From positions 1,337,965 through 1,401,964 of the forward strand of contig NZ_PZJQ01000004.1 in the NCBI RefSeq assembly GCF_003206065.1: a stretch of DNA of 64,000 nucleotides. The letters are read 5' to 3'. The stretch's first letter is position 1, and each line of letters opens with the position of its first letter. Both the position numbers and the translations under genes were made by a program. The DNA is from Salinicola halimionae. GTDB taxonomy: Bacteria; Pseudomonadota; Gammaproteobacteria; Pseudomonadales; Halomonadaceae. The notes beneath the pieces were generated by a model. That model was not told the DNA's origin and did no database searches. It saw only the letters and a list, made by a program, of their open reading frames with translations. Positions 24,797 through 34,194 of this stretch are shown here, one piece after another.

Positions 24797-26028
24797 CAGA
24801 TCACTCCTCTTTCGTGCATTTTGGCTTGGGTCTCACGGTCAATGCCCAACTCGTCGAGCACATCCTGCGTATGCTGACCCAGCGCCGGCCCGCCACCTTC
24901 GACCCGCCCCGGCGTGCGACTCAGCTTTGGCAAAACGCCGGGCACCTTGAGCGATTCGCCATTGCCTAGCCGAATCGTTTCGATCATCTCCCGTGCCAGA
25001 TAGTGCGGATCGGCGACGATGTCCTTGGCCGTGTACGGATAACCGACCGGAACGTGTGCGCCCTCCAGCACGTCGAGTACGTAGTCGCGCTCATGCTGGC
25101 GGGTCCAGTCCGCGATGGCGCCGTCTATCAGTTCGGCATGACGGCTGCGGCCATCGTTGTGGGCAAAACGTGGATCATCGGCGAGATCCTGGCGTCCGAT
25201 CGCTAGCATCAAGCGTTTGAAGATACTGTCGCCGTTACCGGCAATCAGCACGTACTCGCCACCCGTGCTTTCACCGTCCGCGCTATTGTTACCAGCACAG
25301 GGATAGGCATTGGAAGGCGTGATGCCGGGCAGAGCACTGCCGCTGGGCTCACGGATGACCTCGGCACCGTCGTACTCGGGGATCAGGCTCTCCATCATCG
25401 CGAATACCGACTCGTAGAGCGCAACATCGATATACTGCCCTTGGCCGCTGCGATGACGCTCCTGCAACGCCAGTAATGCACCGATCACGCCGTATAGCGC
25501 GGACAGGGAATCGCCGATGCTGATGCCAACGCGCACGGAGGGCTGATCCGGATGGCCGGACAGATACCGCAGACCGCCCATCGCCTCGCCGATCACCCCG
25601 AAACCGGGCCGGTCACGATAAGGGCCGGTCTGGCCGTAGCCGGAAATGCGTACCATGATCAGCTTTGGGTTGCGCTCGCTCAGCGTTTCCCAACCCAAGC
25701 CCCACTTCTCGAGCGTACCCGGACGAAAGTTTTCGACGACGATATCCGCTTCATCGACGAGACGTCGCACGACATCCTGGCCTTCCTCGGAGCGCAGATC
25801 GAGCGCCAGCGAGCGCTTGTTGCGGGTCTGGACGTGCCACCACAGAGAGGTGTCGTCCTTCAGCACGCGCCATTTACGCAGCGGATCGCCCGTTCCTGGC
25901 GGCTCGATCTTGATCACGTCCGCCCCGAACTCGCCCAGCAATTTGCTGGCGAAAGGTCCGGCGATCAATTGCCCCAGCTCCACCACCTTGAGCCCTGCTA
26001 GCGCTTGCGCGTTGTCACCGGCCGCCAT
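24796..26028 (-). CDS. CaiB/BaiF (family III) CoA-transferase
   Basis: Moves CoA between carboxylic acids, here probably from a donor such as succinyl-CoA to a diacid. 410 residues. Family III marks: the ALAGLKVVELGQLIAGPF start, EFGADVIKIEPP, NKRSLALDLRSEEG, the VVENFRPG loop and the DRPGFG/GLRYLSGHPDQP region where the catalytic Asp lies. The start at 26028 is set by GAGGAG upstream; the open frame runs 18 codons further back without a site. First gene of a two-gene unit with the lyase, divergent from a LysR gene. Confidence 0.9.
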   Translation of the reverse strand: MAAGDNAQALAGLKVVELGQLIAGPFASKLLGEFGADVIKIEPPGTGDPLRKWRVLKDDTSLWWHVQTRNKRSLALDLRSEEGQDVVRRLVDEADIVVENFRPGTLEKWGLGWETLSERNPKLIMVRISGYGQTGPYRDRPGFGVIGEAMGGLRYLSGHPDQPSVRVGISIGDSLSALYGVIGALLALQERHRSGQGQYIDVALYESVFAMMESLIPEYDGAEVIREPSGSALPGITPSNAYPCAGNNSADGESTGGEYVLIAGNGDSIFKRLMLAIGRQDLADDPRFAHNDGRSRHAELIDGAIADWTRQHERDYVLDVLEGAHVPVGYPYTAKDIVADPHYLAREMIETIRLGNGESLKVPGVLPKLSRTPGRVEGGGPALGQHTQDVLDELGIDRETQAKMHERGVI

Positions 26029-26215
26029 GTCGCTCTCCTCTGTGACCTTCATACAACTCCAATTGTTTAGAACCGCCGCCAACGATGTCGGCTATCGATA
26101 AGTAGAGGTTGGCCCAGCATGCCGGAGGCCACAATTAGGCGATCGTCAAGCTAGGCTTCGTCAATGGCGAACGCTAAAGTGGGAAGTCAAATCGCTGCAA
26201 GCAGATGCTCTCGTC

Positions 26216-27184
26216 ATGAAAAGACTCGACTTCGTCACTCTCAAGCTGTTCGTCGCCATTGCCGACTCGCGAAGCCTGACGCGCGCGGCCGAGCGGGAGC
26301 ATCTGGCACTGGCGGCCGTCAGCAAACGAATCAGCGATCTCGAGACCCAACTATCGACGACCCTACTCTATCGCCGACCTCGCGGCGTCGAGCTGACACC
26401 TGCCGGCCACGCGCTTCTTCATCACGCCCGCCACATGCTCGATAGCCTGGATCATCTCAACGCCGATCTCAGCGAGTACAGCGTGGGGGTCCGGGGTCAC
26501 GTCAGGCTGCATGCGAACACTTCGGCCGTGATCGAGTTTCTCCCCGACGATCTGAGCGACTTCACCTGGCGTTACCCGCAGATCCGCATCGACATGCAGG
26601 AACGCTTGAGCCACGAAATCATTGCGGCTGTTCGCGATGGCCTGACCGACATCGGCATCTTTTCGGCCCATATTCCCGCCGAAGGTCTCTCGATTCATGC
26701 CTATCGCCGGGATCGGCTGGTACTGGTCACTGCCCGCGATCATCCGCTGGCCAGCCGTGAAAGTCTGGCCTTTGCCGATACCCTGGACTACGACTTCATC
26801 GGCCTGGAACAGGACTCTTCGCTCCATGCCCTGATGCAGCAGGATTCGCAGCGGCTGGCGCGGCCGCTGCGAATGCGCATACAGGTACGCAGCTTCGAAG
26901 GCATCTGCCGAATGATCGATCGCGGAATGGGGATCGGCATTCTTCCCGCCCGCGCAGTGGCTTCCTACCGCGAGAGCCTGGCGCTGGCGACCGTCCCGTT
27001 GATCGACGAATGGGCGGAGCGTGAACTGGTCATCGGCGTTCGCGATCTGGAAGCGTTACCCCTGATCGCACGGCAGATGGTCGAACACCTGGCAAGCGCG
27101 AGCGCACGAGACGCGGATACCGAAACTACTGCAGAGCTGACGAATGATTCTGCAGCGCTCACAAACGTTACGACGAAGGTGTAA
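26216..27184 (+). CDS. LysR-family transcriptional regulator
   Basis: 322 residues: winged helix-turn-helix 1-62 (FVTLKLFVAIADSRSLTRAAE, then LALAAVSKRISDLE) and a LysR substrate-binding domain about 90-295. Divergent from the CoA-transferase/lyase unit and upstream of a TctC gene, so it probably activates both in response to their substrate. The last 30 residues are polar and not part of the fold. No clear T-N11-A site stood out by eye in the 187-base divergent gap. Confidence 0.88.
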   Translation: MKRLDFVTLKLFVAIADSRSLTRAAEREHLALAAVSKRISDLETQLSTTLLYRRPRGVELTPAGHALLHHARHMLDSLDHLNADLSEYSVGVRGHVRLHANTSAVIEFLPDDLSDFTWRYPQIRIDMQERLSHEIIAAVRDGLTDIGIFSAHIPAEGLSIHAYRRDRLVLVTARDHPLASRESLAFADTLDYDFIGLEQDSSLHALMQQDSQRLARPLRMRIQVRSFEGICRMIDRGMGIGILPARAVASYRESLALATVPLIDEWAERELVIGVRDLEALPLIARQMVEHLASASARDADTETTAELTNDSAALTNVTTKV

Positions 27185-27208
27185 AGCCTTCGGAAAACAC
27201 GAAGGCTT
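27184..27208 (+). terminator. Hairpin after the LysR gene
   Basis: Stem AAGCCTTCG (27184-27192), loop GAAAACA, CGAAGGCTT (27200-27208), starting in the stop codon; followed by GCTTGTTC, a poor U tract. Probably a weak terminator. Confidence 0.5.
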
Positions 27209-27339
27209 GCTTGTTCAAATATCAATATCTCCTCATCGCGCCGCTCGCTACAGTCCTCTTCAGCTACAACGCTGTGCCATAGGCTCCGAATGGAGCAAGC
27301 CATAGTGCAGATCGATAACAAAACGAAGAGGAACACGCC

Positions 27340-28326
27340 ATGATCCGACGTACTTTGATGACTTTCATTGCCGGCGGCCTGCTCTGCGGTGCGGCCAGCA
27401 CCTCCCAGGCTTTCGAGCCGGCCGGAAAGATCGACTGCATCGCCCCGGCCAACCCGGGCGGTGGCTGGGACTTCACCTGCCGCTCCGTCGGTCGTGTTCT
27501 CGGCGACCTCGACCTGGTCGATGGCAATGTCCAGACCATCAACATGCCGGGGGCCAGTGGCGGCGTCGGATTCTCCCATGTGGTGCAGAAGCGCGGCGGC
27601 CAGGAGAACGTGATCGTGGCCGCCAGCACCGTGACCACCACCGGCCTGGCTCGTGGCCAGTTTCCGGGCATGGACGCCAGCATGGTCAACTGGGTCGGTA
27701 CCCTCGGGGCAGACTACGGCGTGATCGCGGTCGCGGCGGACTCCCCGTACCAATCGTTGTCCGACGTGATGAAGGCACTCAAGGACGATCCAAGGGCAGT
27801 GACCTTTACCGGTGGCACCGCGACCGGCGGCTGGGATCATCTGAAGCTGCTGATGGCGGCAGATGAGGCCGGGGTCGACGATCTGGCACGCATTGCCTAC
27901 CTGGGTTACAACGGTGGCGGCGAAGCCGTGACTCAGACGTTGGGCGGCCATGTGGACGCCTTCACCGGCGATATTTCGGAAGTGATCAGCTTCATCGAGT
28001 CCGGCGACTTGCGCCCCTTGGCGATCCTCTCCGAGGAGCGTCTACCCGGCAAACTGCATCAATGGCCTACTGCTCGGGAACAGGGAATCGATACCATCGC
28101 TCCCAACTGGCGCGGATTCTATGTACCGGCGGAAATCTCCGGGGACGCTTATACCTGGTGGGTCGATACTATCGACACGCTATACGCCAGCGATGAGTGG
28201 AAAAGCGTGATGACCCAGAACGGACTGATGCCCTTCGAAATGCACGGAGAGGCCTTCACTACATTCGTCAACGATCAAATCGCCCAGATCGCCGACATAT
28301 CGCGCCAGATCGGCCTATCCCAATAA
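27340..28326 (+). CDS. TctC-family tripartite tricarboxylate binding protein
   Basis: Periplasmic solute-binding protein of the TTT family. 328 residues. Signal peptide MIRRTLMTFIAG... cleaved after SQA (about residue 23). The mature protein starts KIDCIAPANPGGGWDFTCR, where PANPGGGWD is the family loop, and carries GTATGGWDHLK and YLGYNGGGEAVTQTLGGHVD. No TctA or TctB membrane genes are in the window, so it is an orphan that must use a distant transporter or act as a sensor. Context with CoA-transferase and lyase genes suggests a dicarboxylate or tricarboxylate ligand. Confidence 0.88.
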   Translation: MIRRTLMTFIAGGLLCGAASTSQAFEPAGKIDCIAPANPGGGWDFTCRSVGRVLGDLDLVDGNVQTINMPGASGGVGFSHVVQKRGGQENVIVAASTVTTTGLARGQFPGMDASMVNWVGTLGADYGVIAVAADSPYQSLSDVMKALKDDPRAVTFTGGTATGGWDHLKLLMAADEAGVDDLARIAYLGYNGGGEAVTQTLGGHVDAFTGDISEVISFIESGDLRPLAILSEERLPGKLHQWPTAREQGIDTIAPNWRGFYVPAEISGDAYTWWVDTIDTLYASDEWKSVMTQNGLMPFEMHGEAFTTFVNDQIAQIADISRQIGLSQ

Positions 28327-28508
28327 CCGGAGCACCGCCGCATGAGCTCGCTCGGCGGCCCGGGTGAGCTCGTCTGCACAACTGATTTCCGTAAACACTG
28401 TCCGCGCTCGCCACCAGCGCCGAGCGGGACAAATACGATTTGAGACGAAAGTCGTAGCTAAAGCGCCTAAGCTGAGATGAGTCGACAACAGTAACAACAG
28501 GCTCATTC

Positions 28509-29930
28509 ATGAATGCATCGACCCTAAATGCGACAGCTATCGATACGGCATCCATCAATACCATGATCGCGCAGTGGCTCGATGCGCTACCGTTCTGGAT
28601 CACTGCGGCGGCCATCATCGGCGCGACCGTCATTGCCCACGCGCTACTCAAGTACGTTCATTTTCGCCTGCGATCGCTGGATGCCGGCCGCTTGCACCTT
28701 CTCGGTACGACGGCCAAGTCCATACACCCACCATTGGTGGGTGTGCTGTGGGTCTACGGATTGTTCGGTGCGACCCACTTCCTGATCCCTGAAGAGGTCG
28801 AGGGGCATTCATTGATCATGCCCGTGGCACATTTTGCTGCCGCTCTGCTCGGCGTCTGGCTATTGATCCGCCTCAGCCGCCGGCTGGTCACCACCATGGA
28901 TCGCTGGGGCGACTCGAGGACTTCGATACTGGAGCGCTTCCTGGTACCGTTCATGGCTCGGTGTCTCGCCGCACTGATCCCGATCTTCGTACTGTTTTCG
29001 ATCTTTCCGATTTTCGTCACATCGGTCAGTCTCGATTCCGCGCTACATGATCTCACCAGCCTGATTCTGATCGGCGCCATCGCCGGGGTACTGATTCACG
29101 GCGTCAACATCATCGAGCGGGCACTCAGCGAACGCTACAGGTTCGACGACGACGATGCCGTGGCACGCAAAGTGCACACTCAGATTACCGTGCTGCGCAA
29201 GCTGATCAACTTCGTCATTATCATCCTGGCGCTGGCCTCGATGCTGATGGTATTCGACAAGGTCCGTCAGCTAGGGGCCAGCATCCTGGCGTCGGCGGGT
29301 ATTCTAGGCGTAGTGCTCGGTTTCTCGGCGCAAAAGGTGCTGGGCAATCTGATCGCCGGGATTCAGATCGCACTGACACAACCGATCCAACTCAACGACT
29401 CCGTCATTGTCGAAGGCGAATGGGGCTGGGTGGAGGAACTGACTCTGACATATGCCGTCGTGCGCACCTGGGACTGGCGAAGAGTGGTGCTGCCGATCAC
29501 CTATTTCGTCGACCACCCTTTCGAGAACTGGACCCGCCGTGACAAGGATCTCATCGGCGTGGTCATCCTCTACGCCGATTATCACTTACCGATGGAACCG
29601 CTGCGCGCCGAGTGCCAGCGGATCGCCGAGGCGTCGCCGTTCTGGACGGGCCGGGTCTGCAAGGTGCAATTGCTGGAGATGACCGAGCGCAACAAGCAAC
29701 TGCGCGTGCTGATCAGCAGTAGCGGCGGCCCCAATACCTTCGATCTACGCTGCGAGATCCGTGAAGGTCTGATCGACTTCATCTGCCGGAATTATCCTGA
29801 GCACCTGCCGACCATGCGCCTGGATATGCCACAACGCGACGGCGGCAACACACGGCAAACACCGCTATCGGATTCGGCCGCTTCGCTGGCGAGGGGCGAT
29901 GCACAGGGCGATATACAGAGCAAGGCATAG
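28509..29930 (+). CDS. MscS-family mechanosensitive channel
   Basis: 473 residues. About five membrane segments in the first 290 residues (near 15-38, 75-95, 110-128, 148-172 and 230-250), then the pore-lining helix and MscS beta-domain signature (GVVLGFSAQKVLGNLIAGI and TQPIQLNDSVIVEGEWG). A cytoplasmic vestibule runs to about 440, and the polar tail is not conserved. Such channels release solutes on osmotic downshock, fitting a halophile. Extra N-terminal helices place it in the larger MscS class rather than MscS itself. No operon partner. Confidence 0.88.
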   Translation: MNASTLNATAIDTASINTMIAQWLDALPFWITAAAIIGATVIAHALLKYVHFRLRSLDAGRLHLLGTTAKSIHPPLVGVLWVYGLFGATHFLIPEEVEGHSLIMPVAHFAAALLGVWLLIRLSRRLVTTMDRWGDSRTSILERFLVPFMARCLAALIPIFVLFSIFPIFVTSVSLDSALHDLTSLILIGAIAGVLIHGVNIIERALSERYRFDDDDAVARKVHTQITVLRKLINFVIIILALASMLMVFDKVRQLGASILASAGILGVVLGFSAQKVLGNLIAGIQIALTQPIQLNDSVIVEGEWGWVEELTLTYAVVRTWDWRRVVLPITYFVDHPFENWTRRDKDLIGVVILYADYHLPMEPLRAECQRIAEASPFWTGRVCKVQLLEMTERNKQLRVLISSSGGPNTFDLRCEIREGLIDFICRNYPEHLPTMRLDMPQRDGGNTRQTPLSDSAASLARGDAQGDIQSKA

Positions 29931-29982
29931 GGCGACACACAGGACTATGCCCAGGGCAACGGTCAAGGCAGCCCTGTTCAGC

Positions 29983-30002
29983 CAGGCTCATGATCGAGCC
30001 TG
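29983..30002. repeat. Inverted repeat between mscS-type gene and manC
   Basis: CAGGCTC (29983-29989), six-base loop, GAGCCTG (29996-30002), between two convergent genes. Plausible weak bidirectional terminator without a T tract. Confidence 0.4.
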
Positions 30003-30006
30003 ATTG

Positions 30007-31449
30007 TCACTCCCGCCGGTAGACGTCATCGAACCGCTCGATATCGTCTTCGCCGAGATAGCTTCCGCTCTGAACCTCGATCAGCTCCAGTTCGATCTTG
30101 CCCGGGTTCTCGAGCCGATGAACGACGCCCAGGGGGATATAGGTCGATTGATTCTCTTCCAGCAGGAAGGTTTCGTCGCCACGCGTCACTCGCGCTGTGC
30201 CGCGGACCACGATCCAGTGTTCCGCACGATGGAAATGCTTCTGCAACGACAGCCGGCCGCCGGGGTTCACGCTGATACGCTTGACCTGATAACGCTCAGC
30301 GCGATGCACGCCGTCATAGCTGCCCCATGGGCGATGCACACGGCGGTGCTGGTCCCACTCGGGTCGATTCTGATGCCTGAGCGTCTCGGCGATCCGCTTG
30401 ACCGCCTGGGCGGCATCGCGATGGGCGACCATGACCGCATCCGGCGTCTCGATCACCATCAGGTCTCGGACCCCGACCGCCGCCACCAGTCGGCTTTCGC
30501 TATGAATCAGGCTGCCGGAAACGTCATCGACGACAACATCGCCGCGCAGCGCATTGTCTTTGTCATCCTTGGCCGAGATCTCCCACAGCGACTGCCATGA
30601 ACCCACATCCGACCAGCCGGCATTCAGCGCCACCACGCTGGCATCCGCGGTATTTTCCATCACCGCGCAGTCGATCGACTCCGCCTCGCAGGCACTAAAG
30701 GCCTCAACGTCGACTCTCAGGAAATCGAGATCGGCTTGACGACCTTCCCAGGCCCGGGTCACCGACGCCAGCATGGCAGGCCGGTACTGCTTCAGTGCTT
30801 GCAGGTAGCGATCCGCGCGCATCACGAACATGCCGCTGTTCCATAGATAGTGGCCACTATCGAAATACGTCTGCGCCGTTATTGCATCGGGCTTTTCGAC
30901 GAAACGCAGGATCGGCACCGCGTCATCGTTACCGGCCGACTCGTTCGCCTCGCGGCCATTCCCAATGTCGGTCTCGAGGCTTTTTTCGATATAACCGTAG
31001 CCGGTTTCCGCACGCGTCGGCGTCACGCCGAATGTCACCAGCTTGCCCTGCTCGGCCGCTGCCTGCGCTGGCGCCATCGCGCGGATCAGAGCGTCGGGAT
31101 TGGTAATAGCGTGGTCGGCAGGCAATACCAGCATGACGGCATTGGCATCACGGCTCATGGCCTGCAGCGCGGCCAGGGCGATGGCCGGTGCGGTGTTGCG
31201 CATCGCTGGCTCGAGCAGAATATCTGCCGACCAATCTGTCTCCCGTAGCTGCTCGGCAACCAGAAAACGGTGCGCTTCCTGACACACCACGATCGGCTCC
31301 GCGGGTGCCAACGGTTCGAAACGCGCCAAGGTTTCCACCAGCATGCTGTGCGTTCCGTTAATGGATAGAAACTGCTTGGGGTAGCTCGCCCGCGACATCG
31401 GCCAAAGACGAGTGCCGGAACCACCGGCTAGAACAACGGGAATCAGCAT
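30007..31449 (-). CDS. manC: Mannose-1-phosphate guanylyltransferase / mannose-6-phosphate isomerase
   Basis: Makes GDP-mannose for polysaccharides; type II members also isomerise mannose-6-phosphate. 480 residues: nucleotidyltransferase domain 1-290 with GGSGTRLWPMSR at 8-19, the LPADH motif and FVEKP; left-handed helix linker; C-terminal cupin domain about 350-475 (RPWGSYD, KRISVNPGGRLSLQKHFHRAEHW and the FLLEENQSTYIPLG barrel) that carries isomerase metal ligands. The start at 31449 has AAGGA seven bases ahead; an upstream ATG would add 24 residues unlike the family. Alone on its strand, probably serving the exopolysaccharide of the yjb locus or another polymer. Confidence 0.92.
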   Translation of the reverse strand: MLIPVVLAGGSGTRLWPMSRASYPKQFLSINGTHSMLVETLARFEPLAPAEPIVVCQEAHRFLVAEQLRETDWSADILLEPAMRNTAPAIALAALQAMSRDANAVMLVLPADHAITNPDALIRAMAPAQAAAEQGKLVTFGVTPTRAETGYGYIEKSLETDIGNGREANESAGNDDAVPILRFVEKPDAITAQTYFDSGHYLWNSGMFVMRADRYLQALKQYRPAMLASVTRAWEGRQADLDFLRVDVEAFSACEAESIDCAVMENTADASVVALNAGWSDVGSWQSLWEISAKDDKDNALRGDVVVDDVSGSLIHSESRLVAAVGVRDLMVIETPDAVMVAHRDAAQAVKRIAETLRHQNRPEWDQHRRVHRPWGSYDGVHRAERYQVKRISVNPGGRLSLQKHFHRAEHWIVVRGTARVTRGDETFLLEENQSTYIPLGVVHRLENPGKIELELIEVQSGSYLGEDDIERFDDVYRRE

Positions 31450-31942
31450 GCGCACATCCTTGGCATTTGCTGGAACAGCCAGTTCGTCGAGGCAGGGACT
31501 TGCCATGTAACGAGCCGGCAAGACAACAGATTACCGGACACGCGGGGGTCCGAACTCCGGTCCCCACCCAGGCTCGGTCAGCAAAAAGACACGGACCCGC
31601 CGAAAGACCTATAAATGATAATTTACGTGCCCCAATATTTTCGCTCGGGTCATTCGATCACTGACACACTGACAACGCAAGCTATCGGTTTACTCGGACA
31701 ATGCAGATGATTCCGTTGAAACCGACATGCTGAACATCAATCAAAAAATCAAAGCAATTGATATTAAAAATATTTCAGCGGCAACTTGGCCATACAACGA
31801 AACACAAACAAAAGAAGCTTCAGCGTCAACATCAAAGCATTCAATTACTTTCACAACACTATCGATGACCGGCGCGCCGAAGGCCATCGACATATTTCAT
31901 AGGCATTTTAAATTTTATTAACGATAAATTTCAAAACGCTTA
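31450..31942. other. AT-rich gap upstream of manC
   Basis: Holds the manC leader and about 340 bases of AT-rich DNA. A 64-codon plus-strand frame at 31727-31921 has no ribosome site and no family resemblance, so I do not call it. Base composition resembles 1-1000 rather than its neighbours. Confidence 0.55.
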
Positions 31943-32185
31943 TTATAATATTTTTTTATGCTCCAACAACGTGCTGAGCATTTTATACACACAGGTCTGG
32001 CTCAAGGCGTATTCGTCCATCAAACCCTGCACGCGCATCTCGAAGTCGGCGCGGGCGGCAGGCTCTTCCGAAGGGTTTGAGGCGGAGCGAGAATCGCCGT
32101 CCATCTCACGAAGGGCCTGGGCAAAGGCGTCATCAAGTTCACGAAACTTACGAAGCTTTTCACGTTCATCCATCGTACGAGGCAT
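31943..32185 (-). CDS. Small protein, possible truncated H-NS/MvaT-type oligomerisation domain
   Basis: 80 residues. An acidic N-terminal helix (MDEREKLRKFRELDDAFAQAL) and a second segment, FEMRVQGLMDEYALSQTCVYKML, whose LMxEYxxS wording recalls the region after the coiled coil in MvaT proteins. The DNA-binding half expected of MvaT or H-NS is absent; the frame stops right after LLEHKKIL and AT-rich DNA follows. If the resemblance is real this could be a dominant-negative partner. Ribosome site is weak; a start at the second Met (32173) is possible. Lies between manC and the cellulose operon. Function unproven. Confidence 0.5.
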   Translation of the reverse strand: MPRTMDEREKLRKFRELDDAFAQALREMDGDSRSASNPSEEPAARADFEMRVQGLMDEYALSQTCVYKMLSTLLEHKKIL

Positions 32186-32204
32186 AATATTTTATTAAAC
32201 ATCC

Positions 32205-32229
32205 TAAAAAACGACCCAAATCCGGGTCG
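32205..32229 (-). terminator. Rho-independent terminator facing the minus strand
   Basis: Read on the minus strand: CGACCC, loop GGATTT, GGGTCG, then TTTTTT (complement of 32206-32211). It lies 380 bases past the bcsZ stop and 20 bases before the small protein gene, so it can end cellulose-operon transcripts or an unknown short RNA. Confidence 0.7.
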
Positions 32230-32608
32230 ATAAAGTCTATTGATAAACGGCTTGAACCAGCGTTGACCGAAGTAAAAACTTGCTGACTGAAAATACTGCC
32301 GTGATTTCCATAAATATCGGATCAGTCTAGCGAAAATTGCTCCGAAAATCACTAAAGCCGAAATCCTCTCGAGCGCCGAATAGCGACAACGTGTGCTGAC
32401 CAAGGAGGAGAATCCGAATAGGTAACGAGTCGGCTGCAGTGATCGCTACTCACTTTGACTACGAGAATCGCTCAAAATTCCCGTTACCACGTCGAACGCA
32501 TACACGCTGTGTTGTCCCCCGCACTGTCTTGGAGGTAGACAAGGAATGGCACGTGGCATCGCCGCAACAGTGCGGCAACGATCACTGGACAGCGGGCTTC
32601 TCGAGCGT
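32230..32608. other. Gap after bcsZ
   Basis: No convincing gene on either strand. It contains a GCCGCA-ACAG-TGCGGC hairpin near 32556-32571 and the terminator just beyond its left end. A long 3' untranslated region of the bcs message, or a short RNA, would explain the distance to the terminator. Confidence 0.5.
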
Positions 32609-33646
32609 CTACCAGGCGCTCAGACTGAGCTGGGTGGCGGCTACCCGAGTCAGCAGCAGTAGCGTCGCAGAATAGTAGTTTTCGCCGGTGCTCGGCGTCG
32701 TACCGATGGCCCAAGGCCGACCGCTGAGCAGAGCATTGATCGCTTCTCCGCCCTCGGATAGGGGATAATCGGCCCTGTCTCCAGATGTAACGTCGATCCA
32801 GGCGGGAGGCGCAGACTGGTCCCAGAATCGAGCAATATTCTCGAGCGTGCCGACATTTCGCGCGCCTCCCCAGGTGAAGTAGAGCGGGGTCCGGATGTTT
32901 TCGAACCCGAAGCGCGGCGGCCATCTTTCGGCCGGCGTCAGTTCACCTGAAGTTTGCAAGCGTAGCCAGTCAGCGGGTAGCTGCTCCGAACCGAATTGCG
33001 CTCTTTCCAGAAGCTGGCGGCCACTATCGATAACGACCTGCCAAGGCTCATCCGGATAACGAGCGGCAAAATCGCGCAGCGCCGGGATAACCCAATAGGA
33101 CAGGTTGATATCGGCATACCCCTCCTGACGAAAACCTTCGAGCCCCGGTAGCAATATCTCGTAACCACCGATGTTATCGATCAAATGATCTCGAATGGCG
33201 CCACGTATGGCATCGGATCGCTGAGCGTACCGATCATCGCCCCACCGATCCGCCGCCAATTGCAGCGACCAGGCCACGAATAGATCACCGTCCGTCGCAT
33301 TGTTGTTGTCGGCGACCGGTGGCTGTGCGTGGGGGTCATAGCGCCAGGCATTGAGCGCGATATCCGGCCTCGCCAGGTTAGCCTCGGTCCATTGCCAGAT
33401 TCTGTCGAAAGTACGGCGGTCATCGAACTGGACCGCCAGGAACATGCCCCAGCCCTGCCCTTCGGTGTGGCTGACGTCGCCGTTGGCGGTATCGATGATG
33501 CGCCCTTCTGGCAATAGAAATCGCGTCTTGTAGTTCTGCCAGCCGGGATCGCTGGCGTTGAATCCCGCATTCGCCATCGTTGGCATCACGACGACACCAA
33601 GCAGCAGCAAGAGGAGTTTCAACCACCGAGTCGGTACGTTGTTCAT
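32609..33646 (-). CDS. bcsZ: Cellulose operon endoglucanase, GH8
   Basis: Periplasmic beta-1,4-glucanase that trims nascent cellulose and is needed for full output. 345 residues. Signal peptide cleaved after ANA (about residue 27). GH8 landmarks: HTEGQGWGM with the acid Glu62, NNATDGDLFVAW with Asp119/Asp121, QEGYADINLSYWVIPAL, and the C-terminal LSEGGEAINALLSGRPWAIG. Last gene of the bcs operon, its ATG overlapping the bcsD stop (ATGA). Confidence 0.93.
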   Translation of the reverse strand: MNNVPTRWLKLLLLLLGVVVMPTMANAGFNASDPGWQNYKTRFLLPEGRIIDTANGDVSHTEGQGWGMFLAVQFDDRRTFDRIWQWTEANLARPDIALNAWRYDPHAQPPVADNNNATDGDLFVAWSLQLAADRWGDDRYAQRSDAIRGAIRDHLIDNIGGYEILLPGLEGFRQEGYADINLSYWVIPALRDFAARYPDEPWQVVIDSGRQLLERAQFGSEQLPADWLRLQTSGELTPAERWPPRFGFENIRTPLYFTWGGARNVGTLENIARFWDQSAPPAWIDVTSGDRADYPLSEGGEAINALLSGRPWAIGTTPSTGENYYSATLLLLTRVAATQLSLSAW

Positions 33647-34194
33647 GCGCTACCGTAATGAAAGATCAATGACTGATGAAATCTGTTGCGCTGGTAGCTG
33701 ACCGCAGCCTGGCCACCCTGAGCACCAAGCCAGCCTTGGTAGAGACTGCCCAGAATCCATGACAGGCCGAGCAAGCGCAGACGCCCCGCCTCGCCGATGT
33801 CGTCGGAGCCCATGAGGGGATAATCGCCGTGCTCGATAACCAGGTGCCGACCCGCGTCACGAATCGAGCACCAGCCCCAGGAGAGCTGGGCCAGCCGACG
33901 ATTGATCTCCGACTCCAGCGCGGCTAGCGTCGCGGGCTGACCCAGAGGTAGATCATCGGCGAGTCGCAGCCCGACACGCTGTAGAAACGGTTGAGCTTCC
34001 GCCTCGCCGGCCGCCTGAATCAGCTCGTCGATCAACAGGTCGAGCACCTTCGGCCAATGCGGTGCATCTCCAAACGGTTCGCCATCGGGCTCAGCCGAGA
34101 AACGGGTAGCGGACGGCGCCTCGATCTCCGCACCATCCCACACATTCAGTAAACTCATGGCGTTGAGCGATGTATCGTACAAATATGGGTTCAA
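33643..34194 (-). CDS. bcsD: Cellulose synthase operon protein D
   Basis: In Komagataeibacter BcsD/AcsD forms a periplasmic octamer that guides glucan chains into crystalline ribbons. 183 residues with no signal peptide. The C-terminal half (LIDELIQAAGEAEAQPFLQ; the LSWGWCSIRDAGRHLVIEHGDYPL core; GLSWILGSLYQGWLGAQGG) matches the BcsD pattern. Presence of bcsD assigns this to type I bcs operons. An ATG 12 codons in (MSLLNVWDG) is an alternative start, but the ATGA overlap with the bcsC stop supports 34194. Confidence 0.85.
   Translation of the reverse strand: MNPYLYDTSLNAMSLLNVWDGAEIEAPSATRFSAEPDGEPFGDAPHWPKVLDLLIDELIQAAGEAEAQPFLQRVGLRLADDLPLGQPATLAALESEINRRLAQLSWGWCSIRDAGRHLVIEHGDYPLMGSDDIGEAGRLRLLGLSWILGSLYQGWLGAQGGQAAVSYQRNRFHQSLIFHYGSA

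Noticed and set aside
31727-31921. 64-codon plus-strand frame in the AT-rich gap
   Set aside because: No ribosome site or family resemblance; composition matches the surrounding non-coding DNA.
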